64,000 nucleotides of DNA from Comamonas sp009360615. Lineage in GTDB: Bacteria; Pseudomonadota; Gammaproteobacteria; Burkholderiales; Burkholderiaceae_C. Position numbers and translations under genes: made by a program. Below the pieces are notes generated by a model that did no database searches, was not told where the DNA came from, and saw nothing but the letters and a program-made list of their open reading frames with translations. This document shows positions 58,688-64,000 of this stretch, piece after piece (position 1 is the stretch's first letter; each line of letters opens with the position of its first letter). The stretch is taken from the NCBI RefSeq assembly GCF_035784015.1, contig NZ_JALKOW010000001.1. One strand, given 5' to 3'.

Positions 58688-59920
58688 ATGAGCCAAGTCA
58701 CCCGTTGCCCTTCCTGTGGAACCCGCTTCAAAGTGGTTGCCGACCAGCTGCGCATCTCGCAGGGCTGGGTGCGCTGCGGGATGTGCCAGAGCGTCTTTGA
58801 TGCCTCGCAGGATCTGCAGTCCGTGCCCGACGAGCTGCTGCAGCAGGACGGTGCGGAAGCGCCGCAGAAGCCGGTTGTACCGGAGCTGCAGCCGAAGGAG
58901 GCGGGAGAACAACGGACGCCGTTCCCGTCGCATCGGCATGCCGGGGATGCTTCGCTGACCGCCCCCTCCTTCGGTGTGCAGGAGACCGATGCCTTGCAGC
59001 ATTCGGATCCGGTTGACTCGGCAGCAGCTGGCACGCAGGCCCCGGAGTCCGCGCAGGCAGCACAGCGCGATCCCGATCCGTCCGGGCCGATGCCCGGGGT
59101 GGCGCAGGCGCCGCCCTCGCATGTCGATCAGATGCGCTCTCTGCATGAAGAGGATGCGGCGGTCGGCCAGCAGGATTCGCCGCAGGGTTCGGGGGAGCCG
59201 GAGTTGCGGGTGTCGCCAACGCCGCGCGAGGCCTGGATGTCCGGGGCCGCGCACGATCTTGAGGGCGAGGCTCAGCGCGATGGAGTCTCGACCGAGGCGC
59301 TGCTGCTTGCCGATATCGGCGATATGCACTCTCTCAGGGAAGGGGGGCAGGCGCTTGCGGATGCGGATGCGGATCAGGGTGACGCTGCCGCGCCAGCCGG
59401 CGAGGAGCCCGGCTTTGTGCGGCAGGCCCGTCGCCAGGCTTTCTGGCACTCGGCAGGCATGCGCGTGGCGCTGGTGCTGGGTTCGCTGGTGGCGGTAGCC
59501 GGTGTCGTCGCACAGCATGCCTGGCAGCAGCGCGACGGGCTGGCTGCACAGTATCCGGCGCTGGCTCCCGTGCTGGCCAAGGCCTGCAGTCTGGCGGGGT
59601 GCGAGCTACAGGCTCGCCGCGCGATTGGCGATGTGGTGATCAGCGGTTCGGGCTTCAAGCAGCTTGCCGATGCCCATCAATACCAGTGGAGCCTGACTCT
59701 GGAGAATCGCTCCGATGTGCCGGTGGCCATGCCCATGGCCGAGCTGACCTTGACCGATGCACAGGACAGGCCTTTGCTGCGCCGAGTGATCGACCTCGGG
59801 CCTCTGGGGGCCCCGCAGCAGTTGCATGCCCGCCAGGAGTGGAGCGTCAGCGTGCCTGTGCAGGTGCTGGATCTCGACGCTGCCGTGGCGGGTTACCGGG
59901 CGCTGGTTTTTTACCCCTAA
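58688..59920 (+). CDS. Zinc-ribbon and DUF3426 membrane protein
   Basis: 410 residues from the ATG at 58688. An MJ0042-type zinc ribbon uses Cys7, Cys10, Cys30 and Cys33 ('CPSC...CGMC'). A long low-complexity, Gln/Asp/Pro-rich middle (about 45-245) leads to one membrane segment near 258-276 and a C-terminal DUF3426 domain ('SGFKQLADAHQYQWSLTLENRSDVPVAMP'). Function is unknown; proteins of this plan commonly follow prmA in betaproteobacteria. TACAAT (58673-58678) is nine bases before the ATG and no ribosome site is seen. Confidence 0.82.
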   Translation: MSQVTRCPSCGTRFKVVADQLRISQGWVRCGMCQSVFDASQDLQSVPDELLQQDGAEAPQKPVVPELQPKEAGEQRTPFPSHRHAGDASLTAPSFGVQETDALQHSDPVDSAAAGTQAPESAQAAQRDPDPSGPMPGVAQAPPSHVDQMRSLHEEDAAVGQQDSPQGSGEPELRVSPTPREAWMSGAAHDLEGEAQRDGVSTEALLLADIGDMHSLREGGQALADADADQGDAAAPAGEEPGFVRQARRQAFWHSAGMRVALVLGSLVAVAGVVAQHAWQQRDGLAAQYPALAPVLAKACSLAGCELQARRAIGDVVISGSGFKQLADAHQYQWSLTLENRSDVPVAMPMAELTLTDAQDRPLLRRVIDLGPLGAPQQLHARQEWSVSVPVQVLDLDAAVAGYRALVFYP

Positions 59921-59923
59921 TAC

Positions 59924-59999
59924 GGCTTGTGCCAATTCGGATCAGGCAAGGTGTCTCGTCAATAGAAATGCCCGCTGTACATCCTTGTTGGCGCAAGCC
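59924..59999 (+). other. Large inverted repeat in the leader of the PfkB kinase gene
   Basis: GGCTTGTGCCAA (59924-59935) and TTGGCGCAAGCC (59988-59999) pair in 11 of 12 positions around a 52-base interval. There is no T-run. It could be a structured leader of the kinase message. Confidence 0.35.
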
Positions 60000-60031
60000 C
60001 CCCTTCATTCATTTCTGAAAGAGAACGTACC

Positions 60032-60931
60032 ATGGCCGCTTTGATCTGCGGGTCGCTGGCATTCGACAACATCATGACCTTTGAAGGTCGTTTTGCCGAC
60101 CAGATTCTTCCCGATCAGCTGCACATCCTCAATGTGTCGTTTCTGGTGCCCACGCTGCGCCGTGATTTTGGCGGCTGTGCCGGAAATATTGCCTATGGCC
60201 TGAAGCTGCTCGGTGGCGATGCTCATCCCATGGCCATGGTGGGCAGCGACGGCGCGGACTATGTGCAGCGCTTCAGGGAGCTGGGCATTGAAACGCGCCA
60301 CGTGGGCCAGCTGCAGAGCACGCATACGGCGCAGTGCATGATCATGACCGACCGTGACAACAACCAGATCACGGCCTTCCACCCCGGAGCCATGATGCAG
60401 GCGCACGAGAACCGGATCACGGCCGATATGGCCGCCGAGATCAAGGTCGGCATCATTGCTCCCGATGGCCGCCAGGCCATGATCGACCACGCAGCCCAGT
60501 TCAAGTCTGCAGGCATTCCCTTTGTGTTCGATCCGGGCCAGGGCCTGCCCATGTTCAACGGCGATGAACTCAAGGCCTTTATCGCGCAGGCCGACTGGGT
60601 GGCGGTGAACGACTATGAAGGCAAGATGCTCAGCGAGCGCACAGGCCTGAGCTTTGACGAGATCTCGCGCAAGGTGCGCGGTCTGGTCGTGACCCTGGGT
60701 GCCGAGGGCTGCGAAGTCTGGCAGCAGGGTGAGAAGACTCTGGTGGCGCCGGTGAAGCCTGCCGCCGTGGTCGATCCCACGGGGTGCGGCGATGCCTGGC
60801 GCAGTGCCTTCCTGTTTGGCCTGGAGCGTGGCTGGGATCTGCTGCGCTGCGCCGAACTGGGCAACCGCATGGGCGCGCTCAAGATTGCGCATCGCGGTCC
60901 GCAGAACTATCAGCTGGACTTCCAGCCCTGA
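60032..60931 (+). CDS. PfkB-family carbohydrate or nucleoside kinase
   Basis: 299 residues. 'RDFGGCAGNIAYGLKLLGG' is the substrate-lid region, and the anion-hole motif 'DPTGCGDAWRSAFLFG' holds the catalytic Asp254. 'GSLAFDNIMTFEGRF' at the start is like that of bacterial adenosine-kinase-type members. The family phosphorylates sugars or nucleosides with ATP; adenosine is a reasonable guess, not shown by sequence alone. Confidence 0.85.
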   Translation: MAALICGSLAFDNIMTFEGRFADQILPDQLHILNVSFLVPTLRRDFGGCAGNIAYGLKLLGGDAHPMAMVGSDGADYVQRFRELGIETRHVGQLQSTHTAQCMIMTDRDNNQITAFHPGAMMQAHENRITADMAAEIKVGIIAPDGRQAMIDHAAQFKSAGIPFVFDPGQGLPMFNGDELKAFIAQADWVAVNDYEGKMLSERTGLSFDEISRKVRGLVVTLGAEGCEVWQQGEKTLVAPVKPAAVVDPTGCGDAWRSAFLFGLERGWDLLRCAELGNRMGALKIAHRGPQNYQLDFQP

Positions 60932-60972
60932 TTCGAGGTCGGTGCCTTGAGGGCGCCGATCGGGGTGCCTGC

Positions 60973-61012
60973 AAAAAAGCCCGAACTCTCGCCAGAGAGT
61001 TCGGGCTTTTTT
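60973..61012. terminator. Bidirectional terminator
   Basis: AAAAAA, GCCCGAACTCTC (60979-60990), loop GCCA, GAGAGTTCGGGC (60995-61006), TTTTTT. It serves both the kinase and the minus-strand histone-like gene. Confidence 0.92.
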
Positions 61013-61036
61013 ATGGCGTGCAGGTCAGCGAACCGA

Positions 61037-61984
61037 TCAGGGCTTGTTGCCTGTGGGGAAGGGCCAGGCGGCTTGAGGTGCCAGGCGGGTCTGTGCCACG
61101 GGCGCAGTGGTTTCGGTCACGGCAGCAGGTGCAGGTGCGGCAGCTTTCTTGGGGGCAGCCTTCTTGGGTGCAGCGGCCTTTGCAGGAGCAGCGGCCTTGG
61201 CAGCCGTTGCAGCCTTTTTCGGGGCAGCAGCCTTGGCAGTCGTTGCAGCCTTCTTGGGTGCGGCAGCCTTGGCAGCGGTTGCAGCCTTCTTGGGTGCAGC
61301 AGCCTTGGCAGCGGTTGCAGCCTTCTTGGGTGCAGCAGCCTTGGTAGCGGTTGCAGCCTTCTTGGGTGTAGCAGCCTTGGCAGCGGTTGCAGCCTTCTTG
61401 GGTGCAGCAGCCTTGGCAGCGGTTGCAGCCTTCTTGGGGGCGGCAGCCTTGGCAGCGGTTGCAGCCTTCTTGGGTGCAGCAGCCTTGGCAGCGGTTGCAG
61501 CCTTCTTGGGTGCAGCAGCCTTGGCAGCGGTTGCAGCCTTCTTGGGTGCAGCAGCCTTGGCAGCGGTTGCAGCCTTCTTGGGTGCAGCGGCCTTGGCAGC
61601 GGTTGCAGCCTTCTTGGGTGCAGCAGCCTTGGCAGCCGTTGCAGCCTTCTTGGGCGCAGCAGCCTTGGCAGCGGTTGCAGCCTTCTTGGGTGCAGCAGCC
61701 TTGGCAGCGGTAGCAGCCTTCTTGGGTGCAGCAGCCTTGGCAGCCGGTGCAGCCTTCTTGGGTGCAGCAGCCTTGGCAGCGGTTGCAGCCTTCTTGGGCG
61801 CAGCGGCCTTGGCAGCGGTTGCAGCCTTCTTGGGCGCAGCCTTTGCAGGAGCGGCCGCCTTGGGGGCTGCAGTCTTGGTTGCAGCTGTTTTCTTCACAGC
61901 TTCAGCCTTGGGCGCGGCCGCCTTCTTGGCAGGTGTCTTTTTCTCGGTTGTGGCCTTGGCGGCCGTCTTCTTCGCAGTTGCCAT
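61037..61984 (-). CDS. Histone H1-like Ala/Lys/Pro-rich DNA-binding protein
   Basis: 315 residues from the second of two tandem ATGs (61984), which has the better spacing to AAGGAG; the first is at 61987. Apart from a short lead and a tail of about 35 residues, the protein is made of a 12-residue unit KKAATAAKAAAP repeated 18 times with few changes. Such tails resemble eukaryotic H1, Bordetella BpH1 and Pseudomonas AlgP/PhaF, which bind DNA through charge. It probably acts on nucleoid packing or as a DNA-linked scaffold; a precise role is not shown. Confidence 0.82.
   Translation of the reverse strand: MATAKKTAAKATTEKKTPAKKAAAPKAEAVKKTAATKTAAPKAAAPAKAAPKKAATAAKAAAPKKAATAAKAAAPKKAAPAAKAAAPKKAATAAKAAAPKKAATAAKAAAPKKAATAAKAAAPKKAATAAKAAAPKKAATAAKAAAPKKAATAAKAAAPKKAATAAKAAAPKKAATAAKAAAPKKAATAAKAAAPKKAATAAKAATPKKAATATKAAAPKKAATAAKAAAPKKAATAAKAAAPKKAATTAKAAAPKKAATAAKAAAPAKAAAPKKAAPKKAAAPAPAAVTETTAPVAQTRLAPQAAWPFPTGNKP
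61195..61845 (-). repeat. 36-base coding tandem repeat, 18 copies
   Basis: Eighteen units of 36 bases, one per KKAATAAKAAAP, with only scattered substitutions, some identical over many units. The number is likely to vary between strains by slippage or recombination, always in frame. Confidence 0.85.
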
Positions 61985-62163
61985 CATTTTCTCCTTCGTT
62001 GATTTGCATAAGACGTCCGGCTCTTTGCAGTGCCGGACGATTCAAAGCGATGTGGAGTTACGCATCGCTAGGAACACAAATTTGCTTCACGCCAAAAATC
62101 TCAGTTTTTTGTAGCAATGAAGTGAAGCAAGTCATGACTCGCATTGTGCCTGCTTAGAAGCAA

Positions 62164-63255
62164 TTAATCCCAAGAAAGTGCGCCTCCGGTCTGATACTCG
62201 ATCACACGTGTCTCAAAGAAGTTACGTTCTTTCTTCAAATCGATCATTTCGCTCATCCACGGGAAGGGATTTTCTTCACCGGGGAACAGTTCTTCCAGGC
62301 CGATCTGCGTGGCGCGACGGTTGGCGATGTAACGCAGATAGCCCTTGAACATGGACGCATTCATGCCCAGCACGCCGCGCGGCATGGTGTCTTCGGCGTA
62401 GCGATATTCGAGCTCCACGGCCTTCTGAAACAGCTCCGTGATTTCCTGCTTGAACTCGGCCGTCCACAGGTGGGGATTCTCGAGCTTGAGCTGGTTGATC
62501 AGATCGATGCCGAAGTTGCAGTGCATGGACTCGTCGCGCAGGATGTACTGGTACTGCTCGGCGGCGCCCGTCATCTTGTTCTGGCGGCCCAGGGCCAGGA
62601 TCTGCGTGAAGCCCACGTAGAAGAACAGGCCTTCCATCAGGCAGGCAAAAACGATCAGCGACTTCAGCAGGGTCTGGTCGGTTTCGGGCGTGCCGGTGTG
62701 GAAGTTGGGGTCCATGATCGCTTCGATGAAGGGGATCAGGAACTCGTCCTTGTCGCGGATGGATTGAACTTCGTTGTAGGCGTTGAAGATTTCCGATTCA
62801 TCCAGGCCCAGCGATTCCACGATGTACTGGTAGGCATGGGTGTGGATGGCTTCCTCGAAAGCCTGGCGCAGCAGGAACTGGCGGCACTCGGGTGCCGTGA
62901 TGTGGCGGTAGGTGCCCAGCACGATGTTGTTGGCGGCCAGCGAGTCGGCCGTCACAAAGAAGCCCAGGTTGCGCTTGACGATGCGGCGCTCGTCCTCGGT
63001 CAGGCCGTTGGGATCCTTCCACAGCGCGATGTCGCGCGTCATGTTCACTTCCTGCGGCATCCAGTGGTTGGCGCAGGTGGCCAGATATTTTTCCCAGGCC
63101 CACTTGTACTTGAAGGGAACCAGCTGGTTCACGTCGGTCTTGGCGTTGATGATGCGCTTGTCGGCGGCATTCACGCGCTTGTGGGTGCTGGTGGACGCCC
63201 CGGCTTCTGCGCTGGTGGCGGAAGGTGCAAAGGTGTCGTCGTCAAAGCTCAGCAT
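62164..63255 (-). CDS. nrdB: Ribonucleoside-diphosphate reductase, beta subunit (class Ia)
   Basis: 363 residues from the ATG at 63255, with AAGGAA before it; an in-frame ATG at 63300 would add 15 residues. Iron ligands and radical site: 'FEEAIHTHAYQYIV' with the radical Tyr, 'DESMHCNFGIDLI', and the earlier 'VNMTRDIALWKDP'. The C-terminus 'YQTGGALSWD' is the alpha-subunit docking peptide. It holds the diiron-tyrosyl cofactor for deoxynucleotide synthesis. It follows nrdA on the same strand. Confidence 0.96.
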   Translation of the reverse strand: MLSFDDDTFAPSATSAEAGASTSTHKRVNAADKRIINAKTDVNQLVPFKYKWAWEKYLATCANHWMPQEVNMTRDIALWKDPNGLTEDERRIVKRNLGFFVTADSLAANNIVLGTYRHITAPECRQFLLRQAFEEAIHTHAYQYIVESLGLDESEIFNAYNEVQSIRDKDEFLIPFIEAIMDPNFHTGTPETDQTLLKSLIVFACLMEGLFFYVGFTQILALGRQNKMTGAAEQYQYILRDESMHCNFGIDLINQLKLENPHLWTAEFKQEITELFQKAVELEYRYAEDTMPRGVLGMNASMFKGYLRYIANRRATQIGLEELFPGEENPFPWMSEMIDLKKERNFFETRVIEYQTGGALSWD

Positions 63256-63354
63256 ATCAATTCCTTGAAGGGAAAAAGCTGGGTGCAGAGCAATCGACAT
63301 CCAGCCTTCTGATTTATCTATTTAGCAGGCACCACTAAAAACTGGTGCACTCCA

Positions 63355-63470
63355 AACCAAAGACACCGGGCAAGAGCCGTCTCGCAGCGAAGGTGTCGTC
63401 CCCCTCCCGATGCAACGCATCGAGAGAGGGGGAAGGCGCAGGGGGCCGCCTGGGCCAAGCGCCTCGGGGG
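63355..63470 (-). repeat. Dispersed post-stop repeat, copy R5
   Basis: Read on the minus strand it starts CCCCCGAGGCGC ten bases after the nrdA stop, has CCCCCTCTC pairing with GGGAGGGGGACGACACC, and ends GCTCTTGCCCGGTGTCTTTGG. Its second half is very close to that of R2. Confidence 0.78.
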
Positions 63471-63480
63471 AGCCAGTCAA

Positions 63481-64000
63481 TTACTGGCAGGCCTCGCAGC
63501 CCGGGTCGTCGATGGCGCAGAACTTGATGTCCGTGGCCGGAGCCTGGGCACGGGCAGCGGCGGCTGCCGCTTCCAGTGCGCTGACCGCAGGCTTGGCCGC
63601 AGGGGCTGCCGAAGCGGCAGGAGCGCCGGAGGACACGGCGTTCAGCACGCGGCTTTGCACGGTGGACTTCTCGATATTGGTCGCGCTGGTGGTGCGCAGG
63701 TAGTAGGTGGTCTTCAGACCGCGCAGCCAGGCCAGCATGTAGGTGTCGTGCAGCTTCTTGCCCGATGCACCGGCCATGTAGATGTTCAGGCTCTGGGCCT
63801 GGTCGATCCACTTCTGGCGGCGCGAGGCGGCTTCCACCAGCCATTCGGGCGAGACTTCGAACGCGGTGGCGTAGAGGTTCTTGATCTCTTGCGGCACGCG
63901 ATCGATGGAGCGCAGCGAGCCGTCGAAATGCTTGAGATCCATGACCATCACGTCGTCCCACAGGCCCAGGCGCTTGAGGTCGCGCACCAGGTACTGGTTG
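63481..64000 (-). CDS. nrdA: Ribonucleoside-diphosphate reductase, alpha subunit, C-terminal part
   Basis: The last 173 residues only; the frame stays open to the window edge. 'LHDTYMLAWLRGLKTTYYLRTTSATNIEKS' is the conserved end of the barrel. An Ala/Pro-rich linker of about 40 residues leads to the tail 'CAIDDPGCEACQ', whose Cys pair passes electrons from thioredoxin or glutaredoxin to the active site. The gene precedes nrdB, separated by about 225 bases that include a dispersed repeat. Confidence 0.95.
   Translation of the reverse strand, partial: NQYLVRDLKRLGLWDDVMVMDLKHFDGSLRSIDRVPQEIKNLYATAFEVSPEWLVEAASRRQKWIDQAQSLNIYMAGASGKKLHDTYMLAWLRGLKTTYYLRTTSATNIEKSTVQSRVLNAVSSGAPAASAAPAAKPAVSALEAAAAAARAQAPATDIKFCAIDDPGCEACQ

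Noticed and set aside
61195..61845. Regular 36-base repeats resembling a CRISPR array
   Set aside because: The units are directly adjacent with no unique spacers and translate to an in-frame Ala/Lys repeat. No cas genes are present.

Overview
The window reads as one stretch of chromosome from a high-GC betaproteobacterium of the Comamonadaceae, most likely a Comamonas. This rests on gene content and order (a complete mraZ-to-lpxC cell-wall/division cluster, rnb-tonB-aroE-mtgA, tldD beside DAHP synthase, accB-accC-prmA), on a CxxT-type DksA, and on short intergenic repeats of a kind I associate with this family. No database comparison was possible. I saw no rRNA, tRNA, CRISPR array, insertion sequence or prophage.

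Layout. 1-1977 (minus): the start of an RNA pseudouridine synthase and a NUDIX/metallo-beta-lactamase fusion. 2089-10467 (plus): a catabolic block with a crotonase, feruloyl-CoA synthase, short-chain dehydrogenase, two near-identical Tat-exported solute receptors, an acyl-CoA dehydrogenase and a MarR regulator; together these suggest CoA-dependent, beta-oxidation-like breakdown of hydroxycinnamates. 10518-13177: dapF-DUF484-xerC. 13388-15501: a His-rich COG0523 GTPase and a DksA lacking most zinc cysteines. 15548-19315: a STAS-like protein followed by hslV-hslU, with a sigma-32-like promoter at hslV. 19555-38686: the dcw cluster (mraZ, rsmH, ftsL, ftsI, murE, murF, mraY, murD, ftsW, murG, murC, ddlB, ftsQ, ftsA, ftsZ, lpxC), largely joined by 4-base stop/start overlaps.

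38889-46425: an RcnB-like protein, an alpha/beta hydrolase, then minus-strand ruvC, mtgA, aroE, tonB, an RNase II/R-family gene and a YqiA-like esterase. 46603-51345: rodA, a probable small RNA or attenuated leader, tldD, and DAHP synthase preceded by a short leader ORF with seven consecutive aromatic codons and an attenuator. 51441-59920: yqcC-like gene, unknown small genes, mpl, a TlpA-like thioredoxin, accB, accC, prmA and a zinc-ribbon/DUF3426 membrane protein. 60032-64000: a PfkB sugar or nucleoside kinase, an Ala/Lys-rich histone H1-like protein with an 18-unit repeat, nrdB and the 3' end of nrdA.

Most genes serve growth and envelope building: precursor synthesis (murC-F, ddlB, mraY, murG, dapF), polymerisation (ftsI, ftsW, rodA, mtgA), recycling (mpl), division (ftsLQAZ), fatty-acid and lipid A initiation (accBC, lpxC), aromatic synthesis (aroE, DAHP synthase) and deoxynucleotide supply. 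The most interesting non-coding signals are the aromatic attenuator at 49999-50126, the terminator-ended RNA at 47965-48116, a repeat family sitting directly on or behind stop codons, and a set of genes whose -10 box lies only 6-10 bases before the start codon.
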